This document shows positions 43,506 to 51,637 of a stretch of 64,000 nt of DNA, piece by piece. How positions within the stretch are numbered: position 1 is the first letter of the stretch; each line of letters starts with the position of its first letter. Position numbers and translations under genes: made by a program. Source of the stretch: Pontixanthobacter gangjinensis (GTDB taxonomy: Bacteria > Pseudomonadota > Alphaproteobacteria > Sphingomonadales > Sphingomonadaceae). The stretch covers positions 310,001 to 374,000 of the forward strand of contig NZ_WTYS01000001.1 of assembly GCF_009827545.1 (NCBI RefSeq), written 5' to 3'. The notes under the pieces were generated by a model. It made no database searches. It was given only the letters and a program-made list of their open reading frames with translations, and was not told where the DNA came from.

Positions 43506-44432
43506 TCACGAGGAAATCGCTCCACCCGCAACCGAAGTGCCGCCTTGCGCTTCGACATAGGCTTTAAACTCGCTTATCCGGACGTCTTTTTTCGTACGAG
43601 CGACTTCGCAAGTCCGGCACAGGATATCCATGCTGTCATCGGAATATGCGCGCAGAACTTCTTTGAATTGCGGGCCCGTGAAAAGGTTCTCATACTCGGT
43701 TTCAAGCAAGTTTCCGATCACATGTTTCAGATCCCAATCCATGCAGCACAGAGCAATATCGCCGCTAGGCAACAGGACATTTTCATAGAGGCGCGGACAC
43801 AGCGCCAACTCGCCAGTCAGCCGGACCGGCGGGGCAACGCCATCAATATCGATGTTTCCGGCGCGGGTTAGTATCCACCTGTTTTCCGGTTCAATGTCAT
43901 TTTCAATCAGCAGCGCGTCTACAGTCTCATGAACCGCTTCGGGGCCTTCCTGCCCCTCATGCACATGGAATCCGATATTCGAAATGTCGCTTTTGATCAG
44001 TCGCGCAAGCGCCGCCATATAAGTGTCATCAACAATTATCCGCGTCAGCCCTTTGGTATCTGGGAGATGCACCGCAAACTTTACGAACTCGATATGTTTG
44101 AACCTATCGACCTGTTCAGCGGTCAAGCCCATCACCGTAGTGGAAAGTCTGACCTCATGTCCTTTTTCCACCGCATACAAAATCATATCGGTGCAAGCTT
44201 GATTGAGGAACGGTTCGTAGAACCCCGTGAAGTTGACGATGACATCCTCAGGGAGCTTATCGACGCAAGTTCTATAGGTATCGAAGCTTAGAGACGAGGG
44301 ACCGCTGACTTTCTTATAGGCTTGGCCAATCGTCACCTGCGGACAATAGGAACACAGGACACCACAACCGATGCCAGTCGATATTAGTAGTTCCCGATCC
44401 ATCGCTAAGCTTTTCATCCCGGCTCTCTTCAT
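43506..44432 (-). CDS. Radical SAM protein with SPASM-like C-terminal cysteines
   Basis: 308 residues. The 4Fe-4S/SAM motif CxxxCxxC is at Cys23, Cys27 and Cys30 (GCGVLCSYCPQ), followed by the TIM-barrel features NFTGFYEPFLN and STTVMG. A second cysteine set, Cys212, Cys229, Cys230, Cys272 and Cys275, with VIGNLLETEYENLF, is the SPASM/Twitch pattern for auxiliary clusters. Such proteins modify peptides, sugars or cofactors. No short precursor peptide gene is visible in the cluster. It sits 102 bases after the carbamoyltransferase and 37 before the SGNH hydrolase. Its presence in a NodU-type cluster is unusual. Confidence 0.85.
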   Translation of the reverse strand: MKRAGMKSLAMDRELLISTGIGCGVLCSYCPQVTIGQAYKKVSGPSSLSFDTYRTCVDKLPEDVIVNFTGFYEPFLNQACTDMILYAVEKGHEVRLSTTVMGLTAEQVDRFKHIEFVKFAVHLPDTKGLTRIIVDDTYMAALARLIKSDISNIGFHVHEGQEGPEAVHETVDALLIENDIEPENRWILTRAGNIDIDGVAPPVRLTGELALCPRLYENVLLPSGDIALCCMDWDLKHVIGNLLETEYENLFTGPQFKEVLRAYSDDSMDILCRTCEVARTKKDVRISEFKAYVEAQGGTSVAGGAISS

Positions 44433-44534
44433 CTCTCATTTCGCCGTCGCTAGCCTATCGAGCCGAGAGCAGTCCATTATAAACACGACACTCAAGTCGA
44501 TCAAACAATGCGCAAGCTGCCAGATCAGATTTGC

Positions 44535-46325
44535 CTAGCTGGGTTTTCGCACAACGCAATTGCCACAAATCAGCAAGTCCAGGCCTGAATCCACAAAACA
44601 GCGATAAGCATCTTCAGGTGTGCACACGATTGGCTCATCACGGCCATTGAAACTGGTGTTCAAAACCATTGGACAGCCAGTTTCTTCATAGAACGCCCTG
44701 ATCAATGCATGAAAGCGCGGGCGCATTTCGGCTGTTACGGTTTGAATGCGCGCAGAGCCATCGACATGGGTCACCGCCGGTATCACCGAACGGCGCACTT
44801 TCAACTTATCGAACCCTGTGCGGCCACTATCCTCCGACGTGACCGGTTCCAGCTTGCTCGCCGCAACTGGCGCGACCATCGCCATATAGGGGCTGTCATG
44901 AAGGTGATCGAACCATTCAGCGCAATGCTCGGCCAAAACAGCGGGAGCGAACGGGCGAAAACTCTCACGACCTTTCACCCGCAGATTGATCTTGGCCTGC
45001 ATCGAATCCGAACGCGGATCGCCTAGAATTGACCGATTGCCCAGAGCACGCGCGCCAAACTCCATCCGGCCATCAAACCAACCAGCCGCTTTGCCAGAAG
45101 CAAGATCGCTGGCGACCGTCCGGAACAAATCCTCATCCGATAGAGCCTCGAATTCGGCTCCGAGCTGCGTCAACGACCTCTCAATTTCCATTTGAGAAAA
45201 CGAAGGTCCTAAGCAGGCACCATTCATGGCATCGGCAGCATCTGAAATGCAACGTGGTTGGCCCATTGCAAGGTGCCAATAGGCTTGCGCGGCGCCCAAC
45301 GATCCGCCAGAATCTCCTGCTGCCGGCTGCACCCAAACGTGATCAAAATGTCCGCTTCTGGCCAGCATCCCATTGATGACGCTGTTCTGCGCCACGCCGC
45401 CAGCGAGGCATAGGTTCCGAATGCCAAACTCTTCCTGCAAACTCGCCGCCATTCGCAGTACGATCTCCTCAGTCACAACTTGGACCGAGCGCGCAATATC
45501 CATGTGGAATTGATCAATCGGTTCATCAGGATGGCGTCGGGGCTGACCAAAGATGTCGCGGAACTTGGCATTGATCGAGCTGAAACCAGTCGCATAGCCA
45601 AAATAGCTTTGGTCCATCCAGAAACTGCCATCAGGCTTAATATCAATCAGGTGTTCAAGAATTTGATCGCGGTAAATCGGCGCTCCATAGGGAGCCAAAC
45701 CCATGACCTTATATTCGTCATAATTGACCCGGAACCCGATATATTCGGTGAAGGCTGAATACAGCAGCCCGAGCGAATGCGGGAACTGGATTTCGCGTTT
45801 AATGCTGAGATTATTGCCACGCCCGACAGCCACCGATGTCGTTGTCCGCTCGCCCACACCGTCAACGCTCAACACCAGTGCTTCTTCAAATGGCGATGGG
45901 AAAAAGGCGCTCGCGCAGTGGCTCAGATGATGCTCGCTGAACTTGAGTTGGCCGGTATCTGTCCAGCCCTCATCGTGCTTCTCGAACTGCTTGAGCAGCA
46001 CGCTCTTTTGGAATAGCTTTTCCTTGATCCACACTGGTATCGCCGTTGCAAACGAGCGTACACCACGCGGTGCGAAGGTAAGGTAAGTATCGAGCAGACG
46101 CTCAAATTTGAGAAAGGGCTTCTCGTAAAAGACGATGTGATCGACATCGGAAAGTTTCAAACCCGCTACTGCCAGGCAATAATTGATCGAATGCTCGGGA
46201 TAACCAGCATCGTTCTTTATGCGCGAAAATCGCTCTTCCTGGACCGCTGCAACTACTTTTCCGTCAATCAGCAGCGCAGCACTAGAATCGTGGTAAAACG
46301 CCGATAATCCTAAAATTGCGATCAC
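44535..46325 (-). CDS. O-carbamoyltransferase, NodU/SxtI/TobZ family
   Basis: Transfers carbamoyl from carbamoyl phosphate, via carbamoyl-adenylate, to a hydroxyl group. 596 residues. The N-terminal Kae1-like domain has LSAFYHDSSAALLIDG (about 7-22), iron/adenylate histidines in EHHLSHCASAF (about 131-141), VDGVGE (154-159), LAGGVAQNSVINGML and GDSGGSLGAA. The C-terminal YrdC-like domain has MEFGARALGNRSILGDPRS and FNGRDEPIV. It is the central gene of the cluster, between a DUF5989 miniprotein (8 bases upstream) and the radical SAM gene. The acceptor is not known. Confidence 0.95.
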   Translation of the reverse strand: MIAILGLSAFYHDSSAALLIDGKVVAAVQEERFSRIKNDAGYPEHSINYCLAVAGLKLSDVDHIVFYEKPFLKFERLLDTYLTFAPRGVRSFATAIPVWIKEKLFQKSVLLKQFEKHDEGWTDTGQLKFSEHHLSHCASAFFPSPFEEALVLSVDGVGERTTTSVAVGRGNNLSIKREIQFPHSLGLLYSAFTEYIGFRVNYDEYKVMGLAPYGAPIYRDQILEHLIDIKPDGSFWMDQSYFGYATGFSSINAKFRDIFGQPRRHPDEPIDQFHMDIARSVQVVTEEIVLRMAASLQEEFGIRNLCLAGGVAQNSVINGMLARSGHFDHVWVQPAAGDSGGSLGAAQAYWHLAMGQPRCISDAADAMNGACLGPSFSQMEIERSLTQLGAEFEALSDEDLFRTVASDLASGKAAGWFDGRMEFGARALGNRSILGDPRSDSMQAKINLRVKGRESFRPFAPAVLAEHCAEWFDHLHDSPYMAMVAPVAASKLEPVTSEDSGRTGFDKLKVRRSVIPAVTHVDGSARIQTVTAEMRPRFHALIRAFYEETGCPMVLNTSFNGRDEPIVCTPEDAYRCFVDSGLDLLICGNCVVRKPS

Positions 46326-46333
46326 AGTTTATG

Positions 46334-46483
46334 TTACCACAAAGTATAGACGAACGGGGAAATTGCGGTCCCCTGCGTCATAACAATCAGCGCGCCAAAC
46401 AGCGCCAGCACCAGAAATACCGGCAACAGCCAATATTTCTTACGCACGAGCAGGAAGCGCCAAAACTCGACCAATGTCTTCAT
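46334..46483 (-). CDS. DUF5989-family membrane miniprotein (SxtK-like)
   Basis: 49 residues, one transmembrane helix (about 19-36, WLLPVFLVLALFGALIV) preceded by a basic amphipathic segment MKTLVEFWRFLLVRKKYW. The longer frame to 46555 is rejected, since it overlaps the upstream gene and the family begins here. Miniproteins of this type are found next to NodU/SxtI-like carbamoyltransferases together with SxtJ-like proteins, as in saxitoxin clusters. It lies 10 bases after the SxtJ-like gene and 8 bases before the carbamoyltransferase, so the three are one unit. Confidence 0.82.
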   Translation of the reverse strand: MKTLVEFWRFLLVRKKYWLLPVFLVLALFGALIVMTQGTAISPFVYTLW

Positions 46484-46493
46484 AAAAATACCA

Positions 46494-46955
46494 TCAATAT
46501 TGCCGCGACATCGTTGCCGCCTCACCTTCGCCCGGTTTACCTTCGGCAGGCTCACGCTCGATCCAATAGGTATCTTTGCGCTTCACTGCGAGCCCGACCC
46601 GCAACGGGTCACTCCCCATGAGTCTCGATAGAAGTGCAATCGGAGTTACCAAGCCAAAGAACACTATTCCAAGAATAATCGGTGACGTTATCCGCCCGAG
46701 TAACATACCCAGCTTGAGCCAGTACCGATTGGGATAATGGAAAATTCGCGGAATGAATGCGCCGCATGCCCACAACAGCAATGCAATCGCCGAAGCCCAA
46801 ACCCTGACACCGCCGGTTGAATCCGCCAAAGGATAGACTGCAATCACTAGAAAAATCAGCGCAAAAAGAAATGCAAAAGCGCGATCAGAACCTTCCTTCA
46901 CTGGTATATGTGCTGTATTATCCAACCCTATTCCCCGTGGCGCGTAAGCATACAT
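46494..46955 (-). CDS. SxtJ-family membrane protein
   Basis: 153 residues from ATG at 46955; the frame to 47036 adds nothing typical, and a TTG at 46925 with GGGGA before it is an alternative start. Two or three transmembrane helices (AFAFLFALIFLVIAVYPL; VWASAIALLLWACGAF; ITSPIILGIVFFGLVTPIALLSRL) with the signature RYWLKLGMLLGRITSPIILGIVFF and, near the end, MGSDPLRVGLAVKRKDTYWIERE. This matches SxtJ-like proteins that accompany O-carbamoyltransferases. First gene of the cluster. Confidence 0.82.
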   Translation of the reverse strand: MYAYAPRGIGLDNTAHIPVKEGSDRAFAFLFALIFLVIAVYPLADSTGGVRVWASAIALLLWACGAFIPRIFHYPNRYWLKLGMLLGRITSPIILGIVFFGLVTPIALLSRLMGSDPLRVGLAVKRKDTYWIEREPAEGKPGEGEAATMSRQY

Positions 46956-47578
46956 GCAAATCGCAGAATAGGTCGGAGAGTCAAAGCAATTTAACAATCC
47001 AGCCACAAGCAACTTTTTGGACCTTGTAGCAAGCAACCTTCCTATTCATAGCATCGCCCACCCGACACCCACACAAGCATCAAGCTTAGCTGAGTCCCCA
47101 AAAGGGAACCGTTCTAACATTAAGCGGAAGTGGTGGTGCTGCTAGGGAGAATTAAACTCCCGGCCTCGTCATTACCAAAGCAAGGGGTAGTTTGAATAAA
47201 GGCTTATAATATCATAGAGAAAAGCCTTGAACGGTCAGTCGATTGGCCAACGACCCACGCGGTTCCCAAACTATACTGAGTTCCGGATTTGCCGTTTTCC
47301 TATCGAAAGTGTTTTGGTCCAATAAGATTCAGAAATTCGACCTGCGCGATACCTGCATGGCCTTTGGCTAGGCGGCTTAACCAACGCCCGCTATCGGGCC
47401 GGTTCCTGCCACCGCAGAACGGCGTCAATTGCGGTGGAGAGCGGACACTCGGGCACCCAGCTGAATTAGCTGAAAGTCGAATTTCCGCGGATCGGCACAC
47501 TTCCTGAACGGTAAATTCAACATTGATTAAGGGGTTCTTGGCGACCTTGCCTAGGTTGCTTGAGATTGGGTGGAGGGC
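46956..47578. other. 623-base intergenic region with tRNA-Thr remnant
   Basis: Upstream of the SxtJ-like gene, and before the TPR-like gene. It contains the truncated tRNA-Thr copy at 47134-47178 with its 32-base flank (47102-47133), a stem-capable AAGGCTT/AAGCCTT pair about 47199-47222, and low-complexity degenerate repeats such as GGTGGAGAGCGGACACTCGG at about 47433-47452. The promoter of the carbamoyltransferase cluster must lie near 46956-47100. No other protein-like frame was seen. Confidence 0.5.
47134..47178 (-). pseudogene. Truncated tRNA-Thr(GGT) 3' half
   Basis: 44 of 45 bases match the 3' half of tRNA-Thr (51752-51796), from the CCA end to the anticodon loop (ATTACCAA), then diverge. 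The one change puts T in the T-loop (GTTTAATT instead of GTTCAATT), so it could not be a working tRNA. Another 32 bases of the flank (47102-47133) resemble the 51721-51751 flank of the true tRNA. A scar of integration or a partial duplication. Confidence 0.85.
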
Positions 47579-48574
47579 ATGGAAGTGAAGAACGTTATTT
47601 GTGCTGCGGCAATACTGTGCTCATGCTCGGTAGCTAGAGCAGAGACTCTTCCCGTAGCGGGTGTCTATGCGAGCGGCACTGACATGGATGCAGAAATCCA
47701 TACCATTGCAGTCGAAGGCTTTGGCGGTGACGCTGGTCCTGAGCTTTCCTTCTTATTGACAGACTTGCTGGCAGAAGTGGAGATCCATGGGAAGAATTGG
47801 TTCTCCATCGTACCCGCTGCGACACTCAAGAATCATCTACTTGGCATCGGGCATATTCAAGCTGTTGATGGCGATGAAGCAGCAAGCGCGGAAGATCAAC
47901 TTTCAACTGTTGCGGTGTTGAGCGGAACTGCTCGTTCCCAGGTCAACGACTATTCCATTAGTCCCAAGAAGGTGAAGACTTGCGCCAAGAAGGTAGCAAA
48001 GAAGTGTGTTGAGCATGTGGTAGAAGTCTACGAATGTCGAAATATGACGGTGAGCTATACGCCCTCATTACGGATCGTCGCGCCAAATGGTGATCTGCTC
48101 TATCAGAATTCAAACTATTTAGAGGCAACCCAGTCTTACTGTGAAGATGAAGATAAGGTTCCTGATCCTGACCAGATGTTGGGTTCGCTAGCAGCTCAAT
48201 ATTCCTATGCGGCACGGCTAGATTTGGCACCACAGTATCGTGAAACCGAATTCCGCATCCTCGAACGACGCAACGGTTTGTCAAAGGACGACGCGCGTTC
48301 CTTCAAAGACGCAATACATTTGACTAAAACCGACCCCTTGGGAGCATGCAGTGCATTCGGAGGGCTTGAAGCTTCAAATCCCAATCAATTATCGGTGTTG
48401 TTTAACATTGGTCTTTGTCGTGAAGGAAAAGGCGATCTTACGGCTGCGCGAGAATACTATCTCCGCGCTCTTTCAGTCGAGCCACGAAGAAGCGTTACCC
48501 AGGCTGGCTTGGAACGGATCGAAAGTCGCATCCAGGCAGAGCGGCAAGTCATGGACCGTTTCGATCTCAATTAA
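47579..48574 (+). CDS. Secreted TolB/CsgG-like protein with TPR-like tail
   Basis: 331 residues from ATG at 47579, with GGAGGGC before it. Sec signal peptide (ICAAAILCSCSVARA, cleavage near residue 21). The first domain (HTIAVEGFGGDAGPELSFLLTDLLAEV, then FSIVPAATLK) has the shape of a TolB-N/CsgG-type alpha/beta domain; a charged cysteine stretch follows (KKVKTCAKKVAKKCVEHVV...YEC, about 137-160). The C-terminal third (NQLSVLFNIGLCREGKGDLTAAREYYLRALSVEP, about 265-298) is one or two TPR units. Family not recognised. It is the first gene of the tRNA-Thr-bracketed segment. Confidence 0.65.
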   Translation: MEVKNVICAAAILCSCSVARAETLPVAGVYASGTDMDAEIHTIAVEGFGGDAGPELSFLLTDLLAEVEIHGKNWFSIVPAATLKNHLLGIGHIQAVDGDEAASAEDQLSTVAVLSGTARSQVNDYSISPKKVKTCAKKVAKKCVEHVVEVYECRNMTVSYTPSLRIVAPNGDLLYQNSNYLEATQSYCEDEDKVPDPDQMLGSLAAQYSYAARLDLAPQYRETEFRILERRNGLSKDDARSFKDAIHLTKTDPLGACSAFGGLEASNPNQLSVLFNIGLCREGKGDLTAAREYYLRALSVEPRRSVTQAGLERIESRIQAERQVMDRFDLN

Positions 48575-48785
48575 GACTCCTGGAAATTGGGTGGCGAACG
48601 TCCGCAAGCGGGTCGTTAGCTGACAGGCCGCTTCTATCTGAAAAGTTGGATTAACCGAAAGTCCGCTTCTGGCGAAATCCAAGGCACTGCTGAATGGCCG
48701 TTATTGGGGTAGAAGGCGGACGTTCTGAATTTCGATTAGGTTTGAAACGCGCCAATCAGGCTGCTCAGGGCTGGAAATCACTATC
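48575..48785. repeat. Repeat-rich spacer with GTCCGC elements
   Basis: Contains GAACGTCCGC (48596-48605) and its exact reverse complement GCGGACGTTC (48716-48725), and an extra GAAAGTCCGCTTCTGG. CGTCCGCAA-CGGG-CGTT also occurs at about 51681-51700 and a related GCGGAC at about 47440. These look like copies of a short, degenerate repeat family confined to the spacers of this segment. No gene is visible here. Confidence 0.45.
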
Positions 48786-49568
48786 CTAAGCGGTGGAGAT
48801 CATGCCTCCGTCCAGCACTATCGTTTGGCCTGTCATCCACGAGGATGCCTGGGAACACAGGAATATTGCCGTGCCAGCAATATCTTCAGGCTTGCCCATC
48901 CTTCCGCGCGGAATCTGGGACAGCGCGAATTTTGTCATATCGTCATCTTCGATAATCTGTTTCGTCATGTCGCTTGGGAAAAGGCCTGGGGCGATTGCAT
49001 TCACATTGATGCTGCTGGATGCCAGATCGGTTGCCAGATGCTCTGTCAGATGAATTACGCCTGATTTGCTGGCTGAGTAAGCATAAGTCGGCATGCCCGA
49101 ATTCCTGATTCCATTGATCGAGGCAATGTTGATCACCCGCGCGGGATCTTCGCTGCTGCCGGCCGCTTTCAATAGCGGGAGGAACTTCTGTGTTGCGAAG
49201 AAAATGGATTTGATGTTGATGTCCATGACCTTGTCCCAGCCTTTTTCAGGGAAGTCCTCTAGTGGTGCAGCCCAGTTGGCGCCTGCATTGTTGATCAGGA
49301 TGTCAACTTGGCTCTCACGCTTGCTGATTTCCGTGACCAGCGCTTCGATCCCCTCGACTTTCGACATATCAGCCTGGATCGCAATACATTCGCCCAGCTC
49401 AGACAGCTCCTTGGCCTTTGCTTCAAGACGTTCTGCTTTTCGCGCGGAAATGTGAACTTTCGCGCCATTTTCCAGCAGCCCACGGGCCATCATTGCACCG
49501 ATACCACTTGATCCACCGGTTACCACCGCGACTTTGCAGCTCACATCGAACAGGGATTTCATACTCAT
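48786..49568 (-). CDS. Short-chain dehydrogenase/reductase
   Basis: 260 residues from ATG at 49568, chosen because GGGAG lies 6 bases upstream; a longer start at 49589 overlaps the cytochrome gene. Classical SDR: TGGSSGIGAMMARGL (cofactor), NNAGANWAAPLEDF, a catalytic Ser in INIASINGIRN, and YSASKSG (Tyr and Lys). The pattern is closest to NADP-dependent gluconate 5-dehydrogenase/3-ketoacyl reductase types. Substrate unknown. Last gene of a minus-strand operon with the cytochrome b561 and nitroreductase. Confidence 0.88.
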   Translation of the reverse strand: MSMKSLFDVSCKVAVVTGGSSGIGAMMARGLLENGAKVHISARKAERLEAKAKELSELGECIAIQADMSKVEGIEALVTEISKRESQVDILINNAGANWAAPLEDFPEKGWDKVMDINIKSIFFATQKFLPLLKAAGSSEDPARVINIASINGIRNSGMPTYAYSASKSGVIHLTEHLATDLASSSINVNAIAPGLFPSDMTKQIIEDDDMTKFALSQIPRGRMGKPEDIAGTAIFLCSQASSWMTGQTIVLDGGMISTA

Positions 49569-49585
49569 CACACGCTCCCGCTGTT

Positions 49586-50449
49586 TCAAGCGACCATTCG
49601 CTTGAGAGCACCGCTGTGGCGGTCAATAAAATGGTGCTTCAAGGCGCCAAGGATATGAGCGCCGAGTATGATGTATAGTAAATAGGGCAGCAGGTATTTG
49701 TGAAATGTGCCCCAGATTATGTAGGCATCGCTTTTGCCCCAAAGGGGGTCGAGCTCCCACGCGAAGAAATAGGTCGGAAAGCCATGAAAGCTGGTCATGA
49801 CATAGCCGGTGACTGGCATGGCAATCAGCATCACATACAGCAAGATGTGCACGCGGTGAGCCCACTTTCGCTCTGTGGGCTTAAGCGACGGGTCAAGATC
49901 AGGCCGCTTAGATCGACGGTTCCATACCAGCCGGACCAGCAACAAGGCGAATACCAGCACGCCGATCGTCTTGTGGACGACATAGTACTGGTTACGGAAC
50001 CAGGTATCTTCAGGGATCATGGAAGCAAACATCCCGATCGGGAACAACGAAATGAATAATATCGCCGTTGTCCAATGGAGGATACGCGAGACACGCCCGT
50101 AACGATCAGGCTCGTTTGCCAGCGGCAGATCCAATTCTGTGGTACTTCCGAGCTGCTTCACGGCCGTCCACGACAGCATCAGCGCTGCGATCAGTGCGAT
50201 AGTGGCCTGAATCCACATCAGCGCGGGTTTGGCTGAATCCATCGGGGTCTGATTGGGTTTGGGATTATCCAAAACATCTGTTCCCAGAATGGCTGCAAAC
50301 CAAAATACAACCGCGAAACAGCCCAGCGCAGCCAGGAAGGTTCCGAATGCTCGGACCTTCGGAGCGCGATAGTTCATCGTCCAGGCCGTGAGCACCGAAG
50401 TGACAATGATCGCCATCGCGACCCAGCTTTCGAAATTGGAACCGTACAT
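49586..50449 (-). CDS. Cytochrome b561-type membrane protein with N-terminal extension
   Basis: 287 residues. The C-terminal part (about 115-287) is a four-helix cytochrome b561: haem-ligand histidines in RILHWTTAILF, VVHKTIGVLVF, the AHRVHILLYVMLIAMPVTGYV helix and the AHILGALKHHF helix. An extra N-terminal region of about 110 residues with three hydrophobic helices (SWVAMAIIVTSVLTAWT; FGTFLAALGCFAVVFWFAAI; LMWIQATIALIAALMLSWTAV) is not part of the normal family. It probably passes electrons from quinols to periplasmic or membrane partners. It lies between the nitroreductase and SDR genes, overlapping the SDR frame start. Confidence 0.82.
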   Translation of the reverse strand: MYGSNFESWVAMAIIVTSVLTAWTMNYRAPKVRAFGTFLAALGCFAVVFWFAAILGTDVLDNPKPNQTPMDSAKPALMWIQATIALIAALMLSWTAVKQLGSTTELDLPLANEPDRYGRVSRILHWTTAILFISLFPIGMFASMIPEDTWFRNQYYVVHKTIGVLVFALLLVRLVWNRRSKRPDLDPSLKPTERKWAHRVHILLYVMLIAMPVTGYVMTSFHGFPTYFFAWELDPLWGKSDAYIIWGTFHKYLLPYLLYIILGAHILGALKHHFIDRHSGALKRMVA

Positions 50450-50470
50450 TTATACCTCCCCTGCTGTGGG

Positions 50471-51112
50471 TCAGCTGACCCTTTTGACCATGCGCTCACG
50501 AGGTTTGCGCACCTTGGCCATGGGCAACAACCAGTCCCCAGCCGGATCTCGATAACCAAGCGGCAAGAGCACGACTGAGCGCAGGCCCCGTCCGTTCAGG
50601 CCCAGAATGGCGTCCACCGAAGCGGGGTCGAATCCCTCCATCGGCGTGCAGTCGACTTCCTGTTCTGCTGCAGCGACCAGCGCGATTCCCAAAGCGATAT
50701 AGGCCTGGCGCGCGGCATGCGCGTAATTCACCTCTGCGCTGCGCGGGACGTAGTTGGATTTGAGGTTTCCGTAATATTGATGGATCAGCGGAATATCGCC
50801 GCGCGCCTCGATGTTCAGATCAGTCACTTCGTCGATGCGCGCCTCGGTGTAATTGTCCCACGCGGCAAACACCAAAAGGTGCGAGCCATCGGTGATCGGC
50901 GATTGGTCGCTTGCTGCGGCGCGTATCTGTGCGAGAACGTCCGGATCGGTCACAAGGACCACTTCGAATGGCTGTGTACCGCTTGAGGTTGGTGCCAATC
51001 GGATCGCTTCGATGATTGCATCGACTTTGTCCTCTGGAACCGACTTGGCCGGGTCCATCTTCTTGGTAGCATATCGCCAGTTCAGCAGATCGATCAGTGT
51101 CTTGTTTGGCAT
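50471..51112 (-). CDS. NAD(P)H-dependent nitroreductase (FMN)
   Basis: 213 residues from ATG at 51112, as the MPNKTLIDLLNWRYATKKMDPA start is typical (the frame to 51196 crosses the promoter). It has RYATKKMD, RLAPTSSGTQPFEVVLV (FMN phosphate site), an YIALGIALVAAAEQEVDCTPMEGFDP segment and a C-terminal VVLLPLGYRDP, as in NfsB-like enzymes that reduce nitro compounds and quinones. First gene of the operon that is read away from the HxlR regulator; the shared region 51113-51223 has a palindrome. Confidence 0.9.
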   Translation of the reverse strand: MPNKTLIDLLNWRYATKKMDPAKSVPEDKVDAIIEAIRLAPTSSGTQPFEVVLVTDPDVLAQIRAAASDQSPITDGSHLLVFAAWDNYTEARIDEVTDLNIEARGDIPLIHQYYGNLKSNYVPRSAEVNYAHAARQAYIALGIALVAAAEQEVDCTPMEGFDPASVDAILGLNGRGLRSVVLLPLGYRDPAGDWLLPMAKVRKPRERMVKRVS

Positions 51113-51146
51113 CGTTGGTGTCCTGTTATTCCCGTACTGGCAATGG

Positions 51147-51159
51147 CAGTATAATACTG
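51147..51159. promoter_or_regulatory. Palindrome with -10-like box in the HxlR/nitroreductase promoter
   Basis: CAGTAT-A-ATACTG, a perfect 13-base palindrome, lies 35 bases before the nitroreductase start and 65 before hxlR. It contains TATAAT (51150-51155), a perfect -10 box for the hxlR direction. An HxlR dimer bound here could block both divergent genes (inference). Confidence 0.55.
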
Positions 51160-51223
51160 ATACCAACGCGCTATTCGGAACTGATGCCCTCAGCAAGAGG
51201 GGACATTTCTGACCCTAAGTTAC

Positions 51224-51637
51224 ATGCAGGTAACCACTATGTTGAAATGCGAGCCGCCTTCAGAAAGAGTTCTTGCACAAGGTGCCGGGCAGTGCCCGGA
51301 TTGTAAGCGTATCAACGAGGTCCTGGCCAGAGTTGGTGATCGCTGGAGCGTGCTCGTGATAATTTCGCTCGCTCAGTACGGAACGCTGCGCTTCAACGAA
51401 TTGAAGCGGAACTTGGGGATTTCGCAGCGAATGCTGAGCCGGACCTTGCAGGAACTGGCGAGGGACGGGCTTGTCCACCGCAAACAATACCCGACGATCC
51501 CGCCAAAGGTTGAGTACACGCTTACCAATATGGGGGAATCCTTTCGCGAACCGGTCAATGCGCTTGGCATTTGGGCCCTTGAGAACCTGACGAACATCGA
51601 TGAAGCAAGGGCCAGCTACGATGAGGTGGCGGATTGA
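51224..51637 (+). CDS. HxlR-family transcriptional regulator
   Basis: 137 residues (or from ATG at 51239, MLKCEPP, with GCAGG before it). Winged helix of the DUF24/HxlR family: RVGDRWSVLVIISLAQYGTLRFNELKRNLGISQRMLSRTLQELARDGLVHRKQYPTIPPKVEYTLT. Cys24 in CPDCKRINEVL is at the place of the redox-sensing cysteine of YodB/HypR-type regulators, with Cys27 close by. It is divergent from a nitroreductase-cytochrome-SDR operon, which it probably represses until an electrophile or oxidant (for example a quinone) modifies the cysteine (inference from the family). Confidence 0.88.
   Translation: MQVTTMLKCEPPSERVLAQGAGQCPDCKRINEVLARVGDRWSVLVIISLAQYGTLRFNELKRNLGISQRMLSRTLQELARDGLVHRKQYPTIPPKVEYTLTNMGESFREPVNALGIWALENLTNIDEARASYDEVAD

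Noticed and set aside
47134-47178. A second functional tRNA-Thr
   Set aside because: Only the 3' half is present and the T-loop has a mutation, so it cannot fold as tRNA; recorded as a remnant.
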